Positions 44,078 to 53,742 of a DNA stretch of 64,000 nt are shown here, in pieces. Positions within the stretch are counted from its first letter, which is position 1. Every line of letters begins with the position of its first letter. Location of the stretch: assembly GCF_018860565.1 (NCBI RefSeq), contig NZ_JAHKPS010000025.1, forward strand, positions 62,001 to 126,000. The letters run 5' to 3'. This stretch comes from Winogradskyella psychrotolerans. Its GTDB lineage: Bacteria; Bacteroidota; Bacteroidia; Flavobacteriales; Flavobacteriaceae. The notes beneath the pieces were generated by a model. The model saw only the letters and a list, made by a program, of their open reading frames with translations. It searched no databases and was not told the DNA's origin. Made by a program: the position numbers and the translations under genes.

Positions 44078-44848
44078 ATGAGCAAACATCAACATTTTAA
44101 ATATTCTAATAGTATTATTGTCTACCCTTTGATGATTTTGTTCAGTATTTGGTTGGTGTTTTGGTATCAAGTAAGAATAGATAGTGGTATAAAAGCTCTT
44201 GGAATAAGACCTCAAAAGATTGACGGACTTATAGGAATTGTAACAAGTCCATTTCTACACGGAGACATTAATCATATTTATAACAATTCTATTCCTCTTT
44301 TTGTACTCAGTGTAGCCCTGTTTTATTTCTACAATAAAATAGCATGGAAAGTACTAGGCTTTGGCATTTTATTATCAGGACTTTTAACATGGGTCATTGC
44401 TAATAATGGAAATCATATTGGAGCAAGTGGTTTAGTTTATGTGTTGGTTAGTTTTATGTTTTTTAAAGGGATTTTTGCCAAACATTATAGATTAATTGCT
44501 TTGTCTCTGGTCGTTATTTTTCTTTACGGAAGCATGATTTGGTATGTGTTTCCTATTAAAAGTGGTATGTCTTGGGAAGGGCATTTAAGTGGATTAATTA
44601 CAGGCTTGGTGTTTGCATTAGTTTTTAGAAAACAAGTTGCAAAACCAGACCGTTATAAATGGGAAGAACCAGATTATAATGAAGAGGATGATCCGTTTAT
44701 GAAACACTTTGATGAAAACGGAAACTTTATTGAGCTTCAACCTGAAGAAGATATAGAAGTTGAATCTGAAATTGAGGATAATCAAAAGCCCTCAAATAAT
44801 CACAATAGAATCAGTATCAAATATACATTCAAAAAAAATGAAGATTAA
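44078..44848 (+). CDS. Rhomboid family intramembrane serine protease
   Basis: A 256-residue membrane protease. The catalytic Ser is in HIGASGLVYVLVS and the catalytic His in EGHLSGLITGLVF; the L1 region HGDINHIYNNSIPLF is normal. About six membrane segments are followed by a charged tail (EEDIEVESEIEDNQK). Rhomboids cut membrane proteins within the bilayer; the target is unknown. The ATG at 44078 was chosen over a TTG 30 bases upstream. Confidence 0.9.
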   Translation: MSKHQHFKYSNSIIVYPLMILFSIWLVFWYQVRIDSGIKALGIRPQKIDGLIGIVTSPFLHGDINHIYNNSIPLFVLSVALFYFYNKIAWKVLGFGILLSGLLTWVIANNGNHIGASGLVYVLVSFMFFKGIFAKHYRLIALSLVVIFLYGSMIWYVFPIKSGMSWEGHLSGLITGLVFALVFRKQVAKPDRYKWEEPDYNEEDDPFMKHFDENGNFIELQPEEDIEVESEIEDNQKPSNNHNRISIKYTFKKNED

Positions 44849-45579
44849 CGGCGTTGTCTAACGGCTTCATATAAAAAAGCACCACAAGCCACAGAAACAT
44901 TTAAAGATTCTATTTCGCCTAGTATAGGAAGTTTTGCTTGGTCGTCTACGACTTTTAAAACAGAAGGATTAATTCCTCGGCCTTCAGAACCCATAATTAT
45001 AGCACATGGTTCTTTAAAAGAGACATCATATAAATAATTGTCTGCTTTTTCAGTAGCTGCAATAACCTTTATTCCTGAAGACTGCATATGGAAAACGGCA
45101 TCTTTAATATGGTCTACTTTACAAATAGGCATTTTAAAAATAGCTCCAGCACTTGTTTTTATAGTATCTCCATTAATAGGTGCTCCTCCTTTTTTCTGAA
45201 TAATAATACCATTGACTCCTGTACATTCTGCAGTACGAACAATGGCACCAAAATTTCTTACATCACTTAATTGGTCTAATAATAAAAATAAAGGTGTTTT
45301 TCCAGATTCAATAACACTCATTACTAAGTCGTCAATATCATGAAAAGCAATTGGAGATATTAGTGCTACAGCTCCTTGATGATTACCTCGAGTTAGACGA
45401 TTTAATTTTTCAATAGGAACGTAAGAAGAATTAATGCCTTCAGTACGAATAGCAAGTTCTAATTCTTGGAACAATTCACCATGAAGTCCTTTCTGCATAA
45501 AAACCTTATCTATGGTTTCACCAGATTTTATGGCCTCAATAATTGCTCTAATTCCAAAGATTGTAGTTTCGTTCTTCAT
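44845..45579 (-). CDS. rlmB: 23S rRNA (guanosine(2251)-2'-O)-methyltransferase
   Basis: A 244-residue SpoU/TrmH-type methyltransferase with the trefoil knot. Motifs: LLLDQLSDVRNFGAIVRTAE, IMGSEGRGINPSVLK, and LNVSVACGAFLYE at the C-terminus. The N-terminal ribosome-binding domain (GIRAIIEAIKSGETIDKVF) supports RlmB rather than TrmH. A TACCTTTG box lies four bases before the ATG. Its stop overlaps the convergent rhomboid stop by 4 bases. Confidence 0.92.
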   Translation of the reverse strand: MKNETTIFGIRAIIEAIKSGETIDKVFMQKGLHGELFQELELAIRTEGINSSYVPIEKLNRLTRGNHQGAVALISPIAFHDIDDLVMSVIESGKTPLFLLLDQLSDVRNFGAIVRTAECTGVNGIIIQKKGGAPINGDTIKTSAGAIFKMPICKVDHIKDAVFHMQSSGIKVIAATEKADNYLYDVSFKEPCAIIMGSEGRGINPSVLKVVDDQAKLPILGEIESLNVSVACGAFLYEAVRQRR

Positions 45580-45583
45580 GCTG

Positions 45584-45591
45584 CAAAGGTA
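45584..45591 (-). promoter_or_regulatory. -7 box four bases before rlmB
   Basis: Minus-strand TACCTTTG is followed by CAGC and then the ATG. A terminator for the upstream gene (45593-45623) lies just behind it, so rlmB must use its own promoter. Confidence 0.65.
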
Positions 45592-45592
45592 T

Positions 45593-45623
45593 AAAAAAAA
45601 CCATCCGGAAATTGAGATGGTTT
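45593..45623 (-). terminator. Terminator of the arylsulfotransferase-like gene
   Basis: Minus strand AAACCATC-TCAATTTCCG-GATGGTTT followed by T residues: an 8-bp perfect stem, 10-base loop and T-tract. It follows the stop at 45649. Confidence 0.8.
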
Positions 45624-45648
45624 ATCAAATTAATTCAAGTTTGTTAAC

Positions 45649-47280
45649 TTAGTTTTTTGCCACCTTTTTACTTATAATATTGGTGTCTGAATAAATCTGT
45701 AAAAAATAGATGCCGTTTGGCTGGTTATATAAATCAATAGTGTTAGATGTAGTTGTATAGATTTTTTTTCCAATAACATTATAAACGTCAATTTTATCAA
45801 TAGTTAATTCTGATATTATTTTTAAGGATCCGCTTGTAGGATTAGGGTACACTTTGGTTATTAGTGTTTCATAATTGGAAACACTTAAATTTTCACATGC
45901 CGTTATATTTGAATTTAATTCAATTGGAGCGCTTGGTGTTAAATCTCTATTTGTAAAAGCGGGATAATCTATATGATATTTTTGTGCTCTAAAACTGGTA
46001 TTAGAATAGGTGGAAGGGTTGGTTCCTTGTGAAATGATATTTCCATTAGAAGTATTTATTGGAGTTATATATTCCCATACAACTTCTTCTGTCATTGTGA
46101 TTTCAAAGAAGCGACCATTGATTCCTTCGCAAATTAGAGTATTTCCGTTTGGTAAACGCTGTGCACTGCTTAGTATACCAGAGTAGAAGTTTAAAGCGCC
46201 CGTAGAGCTTCCGTAAGTATAATCTGGAGATATAGGGCCATATGCACTTCCTGTGTCATAAGAATATACTCCAGGGCTATCGGTTTCAGGGTTCACAATA
46301 TAAGCTTCAGAAAATAAGGGTAACCTTCCTCTACCATTATTAAATAATAAAATTTTATTTTCATCTAATAAGCCAGGTTTAATAAAGTGAGGAGAGTGTT
46401 GTCCGTAAAGTTGTCGGTCTGATTCGTCACCTTGATTATAGGCTTGAGGGTTTCCCCAGCGGTATAGAAAATCGCCTCCTTTATTATAGATACCTCCTTC
46501 GCCTGTAGCTGCTTTTTCAGTTGTAGTAGAGTGATCTATAATATAAAATTCACTTAAATTTCTAGAGCTTATTATAATCTGATCTAAAATAGGATTGTAA
46601 TTTATTGAATTAAAATGAAGCCAATTGGCACCTCCTTCACCTCCATTTAAAAAGTTGATATTTAATTTTTCGGGATGTAAGGCTATATCACCAAAATTGT
46701 CTTTTTCGTCATCAAAATCCTGAATAACATGGTCCATGATGTTCCATTTCCATACAATTTCAGCACTGTTCTCGCCAACAGGAGTAACTTCTATAATTTG
46801 TTCATTGTATAAAATGTCTTCATTTAGAAGTGATGGGTTGCGTCCTAGTTGTAGAGCTTCAGAATTAGTAATCTTAGTTACTGCAAGAATAAGAACATTT
46901 CCGTTAGGCATAGGGAATACATCATGGTGTTGTCGCATTGTCGAATTGTCATAAAAATATTGCCAAGTGAGGTTGCCCTCCCAATCAAATAGTTCTATAA
47001 CGCCACCTTGTCCGCCAAAAACAATATCACTACTTTCAGTTCTACCAGCTCTTAAAATATTTCCATTTTCTAATAAATGAACAGCATTGCCAGGAGGAAA
47101 CTCACTAGACCACTGATTTATGATTTCTCCACAATTATTAATTAAGTAAGTTCCCGTAAAAGCACTAAAAAAGGTGTAGCCATCTGCAACACCTTCAGAA
47201 ATAAGTGTTGTACCAATAGTGTTTTGGGAATAAGAAACGTTAATTGTAATTAAGAGTGTGAAAATTATTTTTTTTAACAT
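45649..47280 (-). CDS. Arylsulfotransferase-like protein with T9SS sorting domain
   Basis: A 543-residue exported protein: signal peptide MLKKIIFTLLITINVSYSQ. The main domain is a beta-propeller of the ASST family, with NNCGEIINQWSSEFPPGN, LTWQYFYDNSTMRQHHDVF, GQHSPHFIKPG and WEYITP. The HH and HSPH segments are candidates for the active His, but this is unsure. The C-terminus is a Por sorting domain (TKVYPNPTSGSLKI ... NGIYFLQIYS). It moves sulfate groups between phenolic compounds if active. It lies 10 bases after the Omp85-like gene and shares its strand. Confidence 0.87.
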   Translation of the reverse strand: MLKKIIFTLLITINVSYSQNTIGTTLISEGVADGYTFFSAFTGTYLINNCGEIINQWSSEFPPGNAVHLLENGNILRAGRTESSDIVFGGQGGVIELFDWEGNLTWQYFYDNSTMRQHHDVFPMPNGNVLILAVTKITNSEALQLGRNPSLLNEDILYNEQIIEVTPVGENSAEIVWKWNIMDHVIQDFDDEKDNFGDIALHPEKLNINFLNGGEGGANWLHFNSINYNPILDQIIISSRNLSEFYIIDHSTTTEKAATGEGGIYNKGGDFLYRWGNPQAYNQGDESDRQLYGQHSPHFIKPGLLDENKILLFNNGRGRLPLFSEAYIVNPETDSPGVYSYDTGSAYGPISPDYTYGSSTGALNFYSGILSSAQRLPNGNTLICEGINGRFFEITMTEEVVWEYITPINTSNGNIISQGTNPSTYSNTSFRAQKYHIDYPAFTNRDLTPSAPIELNSNITACENLSVSNYETLITKVYPNPTSGSLKIISELTIDKIDVYNVIGKKIYTTTSNTIDLYNQPNGIYFLQIYSDTNIISKKVAKN

Positions 47281-47290
47281 GAGTTTTTCT

Positions 47291-48979
47291 TTAAAAGGTT
47301 GCAGTTAAGCTAATATGTATTTTAGAATCTGATAATTTAAATTGTCTGTTTTCTGTTTTTCCGCTAGAATAATTTAAACGAAAAAGGCCAGCATTGGTAA
47401 GTAGGCCTAGTCCAAACCCAAAACCAAATAGTTTTTCTTTACTATTTGTAAGTCTATTTTCAAAATAGGCAGCATCTAAAACCGAATGTACATAAATATC
47501 ATTACTTAAACGATATCTGTATTCGGTACTTAGAACTCCGTAGAGATTGGCAACCAAACTATTTTCTTCAAATCCACGAATAGAATTGATACCGCCAAAA
47601 CGAAATAATTCATTATCTAAATAATCGTCTGAAATAAGTGTTGCTCCATTTAAACGTGCATAAAAACTGTTCTTATTATTAAGATTAAATATCTTGTAAG
47701 CATCTATGTTAAATACACTTTGTTTTTGCGTGCCTAAGTTGTTATCTCTGTTTCCGAAGCCAGAAGAGGCATCCAACCAAAAGTTAATAGGAAATAAAGG
47801 ATCAGAGAATTGAGGTTTTGTATAATTGTAGTGTAATGTATAATAATTAGATGTGTAATCGTTTAAAATATCAGTGTCGTCATCTAATAAGTTTGTTGAA
47901 TTTGTAGTATTAATTCCTATTCCAATTTTATGCTGGGCATTAATTTGATAATTAATTTTTGCGTATTGCTTAGCAGTTAAAAAGGTAGAGTCTTTTCTAA
48001 AAATATTAAGGCCAACTTGTAACCCAATAGGAGAGCTAAATAGATAAGGTAAATCAGCATCTACATTAATTGTTTGTTGATCTATCTCATCGCTTTTATA
48101 AAAAAGATTTAAGGTCTCTCCGTAGTTAAGATTGTTAATCAGTCGTAAATCTAAATAACCATCAAATTCAATCTTATTAGTGTTTTCGTTAGTGCCAAAG
48201 CCAAGGAAGCCATCGAAGTTGTTTGTCTTTGTTTTTTCTACATATATATATAGTGTTGTAGAATCTTGGGTAAAAAGCACTTCTGGGTCTTTTATTTTAT
48301 TAGCAAATCGTAAGTCGTTTAATAGTTCAATTTTTTCTTTAATAGCATTTAGGTTGAAAGACTTTCCTGTTCGTAACTTTAAGAAACGTTTTAAGTAAGA
48401 TTTCGGAAACTTCTCATAGCCTTTTACAATAATCTTATCAATTCGTCTTTTTTGGTTCGTTACAATTTTTAAGTCGGCTGAAATTAAATCAGATTCTAAT
48501 TTAGAAATATTAATAAGCTGTAAAGTTGAAAACGGATCACCTTGTTCGGCAATTGTAGAATTTAAGTTTTTTAAATAGGTTTCTAGCTCAGTTATTCTGA
48601 GTTCAAAGTAATTATTGTCTTTTGATTGATGAATAAGGTTTAAATATTCAGTATTAAAATCCGAAGGGTAATAGATTCTAATTCGATCTATCTGTTTACC
48701 CATTATTAGTTGTGCCTTAAAAAGAGAGTCGTTTTGTTTAGTAATACTTTTAATAGTAGTATCAATATAGCCATTTTTAATCAGCTTAGTTTTTAGATTG
48801 TTAATTTCAAGTTCTAAATTTTTGTAATTATTGAAGCTCTTTTGATAACCTAGAGAGTCAATAGTTGCCGTTGAAACTTCGTTTTCTCCAATAACTTTTA
48901 AATTGATAGATTGAGAAGTGCCTAGATTTGAAAAAACTAGAAGAATAAGAAAAAAAAGAAAACGGCTGTAAAACGGCAT
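47291..48979 (-). CDS. Omp85/BamA-family outer membrane protein with POTRA domains
   Basis: A 562-residue protein. Signal peptide MPFYSRFLFFLILLVFSNLGTSQ, then POTRA-like domains (NGYIDTTIKSI, IDKIIVKGYEKFPKSYL with LRTGKSFNLNAIKEKI), then a C-terminal barrel with FRFGGINSIRGFEENSLVANLYG, the conserved L6 RGF motif. The short length is closer to TamA/FhaC-type members than to BamA. The partner is unknown; the next gene makes a T9SS-exported sulfotransferase-like protein. The ATG at 48979 was chosen; GTG lies two codons upstream. Confidence 0.88.
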   Translation of the reverse strand: MPFYSRFLFFLILLVFSNLGTSQSINLKVIGENEVSTATIDSLGYQKSFNNYKNLELEINNLKTKLIKNGYIDTTIKSITKQNDSLFKAQLIMGKQIDRIRIYYPSDFNTEYLNLIHQSKDNNYFELRITELETYLKNLNSTIAEQGDPFSTLQLINISKLESDLISADLKIVTNQKRRIDKIIVKGYEKFPKSYLKRFLKLRTGKSFNLNAIKEKIELLNDLRFANKIKDPEVLFTQDSTTLYIYVEKTKTNNFDGFLGFGTNENTNKIEFDGYLDLRLINNLNYGETLNLFYKSDEIDQQTINVDADLPYLFSSPIGLQVGLNIFRKDSTFLTAKQYAKINYQINAQHKIGIGINTTNSTNLLDDDTDILNDYTSNYYTLHYNYTKPQFSDPLFPINFWLDASSGFGNRDNNLGTQKQSVFNIDAYKIFNLNNKNSFYARLNGATLISDDYLDNELFRFGGINSIRGFEENSLVANLYGVLSTEYRYRLSNDIYVHSVLDAAYFENRLTNSKEKLFGFGFGLGLLTNAGLFRLNYSSGKTENRQFKLSDSKIHISLTATF

Positions 48980-49080
48980 GGACACTAAATAGAGTAACTC
49001 TTATGTAACGTAAAAATAAGTCATATTATATACGAATGAAATGAAAGTTCATATTTCTTTTAAAAATTAATTCTCAAGTG

Positions 49081-49111
49081 TTTGAATAATAGATATTAAT
49101 TACTACATTTG
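49081..49111 (+). promoter_or_regulatory. Main promoter of the str-S10-spc cluster
   Basis: TTTG (49081-49084), a 19-base spacer and TACATTTG (49104-49111) match the Bacteroidota consensus TTTG-N19-TAnnTTTG perfectly. It lies 44 bases before rpsL. This is the clearest promoter in the window. Confidence 0.8.
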
Positions 49112-49116
49112 CACCC

Positions 49117-49130
49117 CTCAAAAGTGAGGA
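49117..49130 (+). promoter_or_regulatory. Leader hairpin of rpsL
   Basis: CCTCA-AAAG-TGAGG is a perfect 5-bp stem early in the rpsL leader. It may take part in mRNA stability or feedback. Confidence 0.4.
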
Positions 49131-49155
49131 TTAATAAAATTTTATATAGAAATAT

Positions 49156-49530
49156 ATGCCAACAATTTCACAATTAGTACGAAAAGGAAGAGCCAAAATA
49201 ACCAAGAAGAGTAAATCGGCTGCTTTAGATTCGTGTCCTCAAAGACGTGGTGTATGTACTCGTGTTTATACAACGACACCTAAGAAACCTAACTCAGCAA
49301 TGCGTAAGGTAGCAAGGGTTCGTTTAACAAACGGAAACGAAGTAAATGCATACATTGGTGGAGAAGGTCACAATTTACAAGAGCACTCGATAGTATTGGT
49401 TAGAGGTGGAAGGGTAAAAGATTTACCAGGAGTTAGATATCACATCGTTCGTGGTGCTTTAGATACAGCAGGTGTATCAGGAAGAACACAACGTAGATCT
49501 AAGTATGGTGCAAAACGCCCTAAGAAGTAA
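49156..49530 (+). CDS. rpsL: 30S ribosomal protein S12
   Basis: 124 residues, normal length. The [14 protein letters not shown] and [16 protein letters not shown] motifs of the decoding site are intact, including the Asp that is methylthiolated in other bacteria. First gene after the 49081 promoter. Confidence 0.98.
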   Translation: MPTISQLVRKGRAKITKKSKSAALDSCPQRRGVCTRVYTTTPKKPNSAMRKVARVRLTNGNEVNAYIGGEGHNLQEHSIVLVRGGRVKDLPGVRYHIVRGALDTAGVSGRTQRRSKYGAKRPKK

Positions 49531-49552
49531 TTAAAAACTTTAAGAAGAAGAC

Positions 49553-50029
49553 ATGAGAAAAAGAGCAGCAAAAAAGAGACCGCTTTTACCAGATCCAAGA
49601 TTTAATGATCAGTTAGTAACACGTTTTGTTAACATGATGATGTGGGATGGTAAGAAGTCTGTAGCTTTTAAAGTATTCTATGATGCAATTGATATTGTTG
49701 AAGAGAAAAAGAATGATGACGAAAAAACAGCTTTAGAGATTTGGAAAGAAGCTTTATCAAATGTGATGCCTCACGTAGAAGTACGTAGTCGTCGTGTTGG
49801 TGGTGCTACATTCCAGATTCCAATGCAAATTCGTCCAGACCGTAAGGTTTCAACTGCGATGAAATGGTTAATTAGCTTTTCACGTAAGAGAAATGAAAAA
49901 TCTATGGCGCAACGTTTAGCAGCGGAAGTATTAGCTGCAGCTAAAGAAGAAGGAGCGGCGGTTAAGAAAAGAACTGACACGCATAAGATGGCAGAAGCAA
50001 ATAAAGCATTCTCACACTTTAGATTTTAA
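49553..50029 (+). CDS. rpsG: 30S ribosomal protein S7
   Basis: 158 residues. Starts [19 protein letters not shown] and contains [17 protein letters not shown], which binds the 16S 3' domain near the E site. It lies 22 bases after rpsL and 3 before fusA. Confidence 0.98.
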   Translation: MRKRAAKKRPLLPDPRFNDQLVTRFVNMMMWDGKKSVAFKVFYDAIDIVEEKKNDDEKTALEIWKEALSNVMPHVEVRSRRVGGATFQIPMQIRPDRKVSTAMKWLISFSRKRNEKSMAQRLAAEVLAAAKEEGAAVKKRTDTHKMAEANKAFSHFRF

Positions 50030-50032
50030 GAA

Positions 50033-52159
50033 ATGGCAAGAGATTTAAAACTTACAAGAAATATAGGAATTGCGGCTCATATTGATGCTGGTAAAACAAC
50101 AACAACAGAGCGTATCCTTTTTTATACGGGAGTTTCTCATAAAATTGGAGAAGTGCATGATGGTGCTTCTACAATGGACTGGATGGAACAAGAAGCGGAA
50201 AGAGGTATTACAATTACGTCTGCTGCAACTACATGTGATTGGACATTCCCAAAAGAAAATGGTGAGCCAACAGCAGAAGCTCAAGATTACCATTTTAATA
50301 TTATTGATACTCCTGGTCACGTAGATTTTACGGTTGAAGTTAACCGTTCATTACGTGTATTAGATGGTTTAGTATTCTTATTTAGTGCGGTTGATGGTGT
50401 TGAGCCACAATCTGAAACTAACTGGAGGCTAGCTGATAACTATAAAGTTCCAAGAATTGGTTTCGTTAACAAAATGGACCGTCAAGGATCTGACTTTTTA
50501 GGTGTTTGTCAGCAGGTAAAAGACATGTTGAAGTCTAACGCTGTGCCAATCGTTTTAAACATTGGTGATGAAGATGAATTTAAAGGTATAATCGATTTAG
50601 TTAAAAACAGAGCTATTGTATGGCATGATGATAACTATGGTTCTACTTTTGATGTTATTGAGATTCCTGATAATTTAAAAGAAGAAGCTCGTAAATACCG
50701 TGCATTACTTATTGAAGAGGTAGCGGGTTATGATGAGAACTTATTAGAGAAATTCATGGAAGATGAAGATTCTATTACAGAAGATGAAGTGCACGCTGCA
50801 CTTAGAGCTGCTGTAATGGATATGGCTATTATACCTATGGTATGTGGTTCTTCATTTAAAAATAAAGGTGTTCAGTTCTTATTAGATGCTGTTTGTCGTT
50901 ATTTGCCTTCTCCTTTAGATAGAGAAAGTGTTGTAGGAACAAATCCAGATACTGATAAAGAAGAAAGACGTAAGCCTAGTGTAAATGAACCTTTTTCAGC
51001 TTTAGCATTTAAGATTGCAACAGATCCTTTTGTAGGTCGTTTAGCTTTCTTTAGAGCATATTCAGGTCGTTTAGATGCAGGTTCTTATATATTAAACAAC
51101 CGTTCAGGTAAAAAAGAACGTATCTCACGTATCTATCAAATGCACTCTAACAAGCAAAATGCTATCGATTTTATCGAAGCAGGAGATATTGGAGCCGCTG
51201 TAGGGTTTAAAGATATTAAGACTGGTGATACTATGTCTGATGAAAAACATCCTATTGTTTTAGAATCTATGGACTTCCCTGATCCAGTAATTGGTATTGC
51301 AGTAGAGCCTAAGACTAAAGCAGATGTTGATAAGTTAGGTATGGCTTTAGCTAAATTAGCTGAAGAAGATCCAACATTTACAGCAAGAACTGATGAAGCT
51401 TCAGGACAGACAATCATTTCTGGAATGGGTGAGCTTCACTTAGATATTATTGTAGATCGTCTAAAAAGAGAATTTAAAGTTGAGGTTAACCAAGGTCAAC
51501 CACAAGTTGAATATAAAGAAGCAATTACAGCTTCAGCAAATCATAGAGAAGTTTATAAAAAACAATCTGGTGGTCGTGGTAAATTTGCTGATATCGTATT
51601 TACGATTGAGCCAGCAGACGAAGGTGTTGTAGGGTTGCAATTTGAATCTGTAATCAAAGGTGGTAACGTTCCTAAAGAATTTATTCCATCAATTGAAAAA
51701 GGATTTAAAATGGCGATGCAAAATGGACCATTAGCAGGTTTTGAAGTTGATGCAATGAAAGTAACATTGAAAGATGGTTCTTATCACGATGTGGATTCGG
51801 ATCAATTATCGTTCGAATTAGCAGCAAAACTTGGGTTTAAAAATTCAGCAAAAGCAGCAAAAGCGGTTATTATGGAGCCTATCATGAAACTTGAGGTGAT
51901 TACACCAGAAGAAAACATGGGTGATATTGTAGGTGATTTAAATAGAAGACGTGGTATGATGGAAGGTATGGGAGACCGTGCAGGTGCAAAGACAATTAAA
52001 GCTACAGTACCGCTTTCTGAAATGTTTGGTTATGTTACAACATTAAGAACTTTATCTTCAGGTAGAGCAACATCAACAATGGAATTTTCACACTATGCTG
52101 AAACGCCTTCTAATGTGTCAGAAGAGGTGATTAAGGCTGCTAAAGGAATTGAATCGTAA
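50033..52159 (+). CDS. fusA: Elongation factor G
   Basis: A 708-residue translocation GTPase. G1 [14 protein letters not shown], switch [21 protein letters not shown] and NKMDRQG are normal, as are domains II-V ([26 protein letters not shown]). tuf, which follows fusA in many bacteria, is absent; rpsJ comes next after 11 bases. Confidence 0.98.
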   Translation: MARDLKLTRNIGIAAHIDAGKTTTTERILFYTGVSHKIGEVHDGASTMDWMEQEAERGITITSAATTCDWTFPKENGEPTAEAQDYHFNIIDTPGHVDFTVEVNRSLRVLDGLVFLFSAVDGVEPQSETNWRLADNYKVPRIGFVNKMDRQGSDFLGVCQQVKDMLKSNAVPIVLNIGDEDEFKGIIDLVKNRAIVWHDDNYGSTFDVIEIPDNLKEEARKYRALLIEEVAGYDENLLEKFMEDEDSITEDEVHAALRAAVMDMAIIPMVCGSSFKNKGVQFLLDAVCRYLPSPLDRESVVGTNPDTDKEERRKPSVNEPFSALAFKIATDPFVGRLAFFRAYSGRLDAGSYILNNRSGKKERISRIYQMHSNKQNAIDFIEAGDIGAAVGFKDIKTGDTMSDEKHPIVLESMDFPDPVIGIAVEPKTKADVDKLGMALAKLAEEDPTFTARTDEASGQTIISGMGELHLDIIVDRLKREFKVEVNQGQPQVEYKEAITASANHREVYKKQSGGRGKFADIVFTIEPADEGVVGLQFESVIKGGNVPKEFIPSIEKGFKMAMQNGPLAGFEVDAMKVTLKDGSYHDVDSDQLSFELAAKLGFKNSAKAAKAVIMEPIMKLEVITPEENMGDIVGDLNRRRGMMEGMGDRAGAKTIKATVPLSEMFGYVTTLRTLSSGRATSTMEFSHYAETPSNVSEEVIKAAKGIES

Positions 52160-52170
52160 ATCTTAAGAAA

Positions 52171-52476
52171 ATGAGTCAAAAAATCAGAATAAAATTAAAG
52201 TCTTACGATCACAATTTAGTAGATAAATCTGCTGATAAGATTGTAAAAACAGTAAAAAGTACAGGTGCAGTAGTAACAGGACCAATTCCTTTACCAACAC
52301 ACAAAAAGATTTTCACTGTATTACGTTCACCACACGTAAACAAGAAGTCTAGAGAACAATTTCAATTAAGCTCTTATAAGAGACTTTTAGATATTTACTC
52401 TTCGTCTTCTAAGACAATTGACGCTTTAATGAAACTTGAATTACCAAGTGGAGTAGAAGTAGAGATCAAAGTGTAA
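52171..52476 (+). CDS. rpsJ: 30S ribosomal protein S10
   Basis: 101 residues; [20 protein letters not shown] and [14 protein letters not shown] are typical. Besides the 30S role it is the NusE antitermination factor in other bacteria. After it the operon is broken by a 106-base gap with a hairpin and then a lipoprotein gene. Confidence 0.98.
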   Translation: MSQKIRIKLKSYDHNLVDKSADKIVKTVKSTGAVVTGPIPLPTHKKIFTVLRSPHVNKKSREQFQLSSYKRLLDIYSSSSKTIDALMKLELPSGVEVEIKV

Positions 52477-52529
52477 TTACACAGTAACATGTCCTAAGCT
52501 GCGAGCGAGGGAAAAACGGTAAAAATACA

Positions 52530-52561
52530 ATTCAAGGCTGAAACGTATTTCAGCCTTGAAT
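52530..52561 (+). promoter_or_regulatory. Strong hairpin between rpsJ and the inserted lipoprotein gene
   Basis: ATTCAAGGCTGAAA-CGTA-TTTCAGCCTTGAAT is a perfect 14-bp stem with a 4-base loop. The following bases are A-rich, not T-rich, so it is not a standard terminator. It may be an RNA processing or partial termination point, or a repeat. Confidence 0.6.
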
Positions 52562-52582
52562 ATTTATAAAAAAAAAGATAAA

Positions 52583-53098
52583 ATGAAAAAAATAAATAAA
52601 TATATTCTTTTATTAGCAGTAGTATTTAGTTTTTCTTGTAGCAGTGACGATGATAATTCTAATGATGGAGGTTTATCGGTTTCAGGAACATATACATTAG
52701 ATAGTTTAGTGCCAAGCTCTACTATAGATGCTGATGCTAATGGAACTTTTACTACAGAAGATATTATTGATCTCATCAATTGTGATTTTAAAATAGTACT
52801 TACAGATAATACTATTACCATCAATATGGATGACTTTTCAGTGTACCAACCAGCAACGGTTTCATCTGGTCCTGAAGGAGTAGAATTAGATTTAGAATTA
52901 GTAGAATGTCAGAGTTATACTGAATCTGGAACTTATACAGTAGAAGACGGAAGTTTAATTTCTACTATTGATGAAGAGCAAAATATTTTAGCTATTAGTG
53001 GAAATGAAATAACTTTAATTTATACAAGTTATTTCCATACAAGTGCTGATTCTGGAAATGATACTTCAGTTCAGTTTACAGCAAAGTTTAGTAAATAA
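52583..53098 (+). CDS. Lipoprotein of unknown function inserted in the S10 operon
   Basis: A 171-residue lipoprotein: MKKINKYILLLAVVFSFSC signal with lipobox Cys19, followed by SSDDD, the acidic lipoprotein export signal that sends lipoproteins to the cell surface in Bacteroidota. The mature part is acidic and beta-rich (GTYTLDSLVPSSTIDADANG, TYTVEDGSLISTIDEEQN), lipocalin-like in style. Start at 52583 because the in-frame codons before it are polar. It separates rpsJ from rplC, where ribosomal operons are normally uninterrupted. Family unknown. Confidence 0.85.
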   Translation: MKKINKYILLLAVVFSFSCSSDDDNSNDGGLSVSGTYTLDSLVPSSTIDADANGTFTTEDIIDLINCDFKIVLTDNTITINMDDFSVYQPATVSSGPEGVELDLELVECQSYTESGTYTVEDGSLISTIDEEQNILAISGNEITLIYTSYFHTSADSGNDTSVQFTAKFSK

Positions 53099-53124
53099 AT
53101 AATAATAACAAATAAATAATAATT

Positions 53125-53742
53125 ATGTCTGGGTTAATTGGAAAAAAAATCGGTATGACCAGCATTTTCGATGAAAATGGGAAGAACATTCCTTGTACAG
53201 TAATCGAAGCTGGACCATGTATCGTTACCCAAGTCAGAACTGAAGAAGTGGATGGTTATTCTGCCCTTCAATTAGGTTTCGATGACGCGACAGAAAAAAG
53301 CGCTACTAAAGCAGACTTAGGTCATGCTAAAAAAGCGGGTACTTCTGTAAAACGCAAAGTTGTTGAATTCAAAGGTTTTGATGAGGAGTACAAATTAGGT
53401 GATGCAATCACTGTAGAGCAATTTACTGAAGGAGAATTTGTGGATGTCGCAGGTACTTCAAAAGGTAAAGGTTTTCAAGGTGTAGTAAAACGTCACGGAT
53501 TCGGAGGTGTAGGTCAAGCAACGCATGGTCAACATAACCGTTTAAGAGCTCCAGGTTCTATTGGTGCAGCTTCTTATCCTGCGAGAGTATTCAAAGGAAT
53601 GAAGATGGCCGGAAGAATGGGTGGTGAAACAGTAAAAGTTCAAAATTTAAGAGTTTACAAAGTAGTTCCAGAAAAGAACTTACTTGTGGTTAAAGGATGT
53701 GTTCCTGGTCATAAAAACTCTTATGTAATTATTCAGAAGTAA
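53125..53742 (+). CDS. rplC: 50S ribosomal protein L3
   Basis: 205 residues. Starts [19 protein letters not shown] and has [16 protein letters not shown] and [16 protein letters not shown], the loop near the peptidyl transferase centre. Its stop overlaps the rplD start by one base (TAATG). Confidence 0.98.
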   Translation: MSGLIGKKIGMTSIFDENGKNIPCTVIEAGPCIVTQVRTEEVDGYSALQLGFDDATEKSATKADLGHAKKAGTSVKRKVVEFKGFDEEYKLGDAITVEQFTEGEFVDVAGTSKGKGFQGVVKRHGFGGVGQATHGQHNRLRAPGSIGAASYPARVFKGMKMAGRMGGETVKVQNLRVYKVVPEKNLLVVKGCVPGHKNSYVIIQK

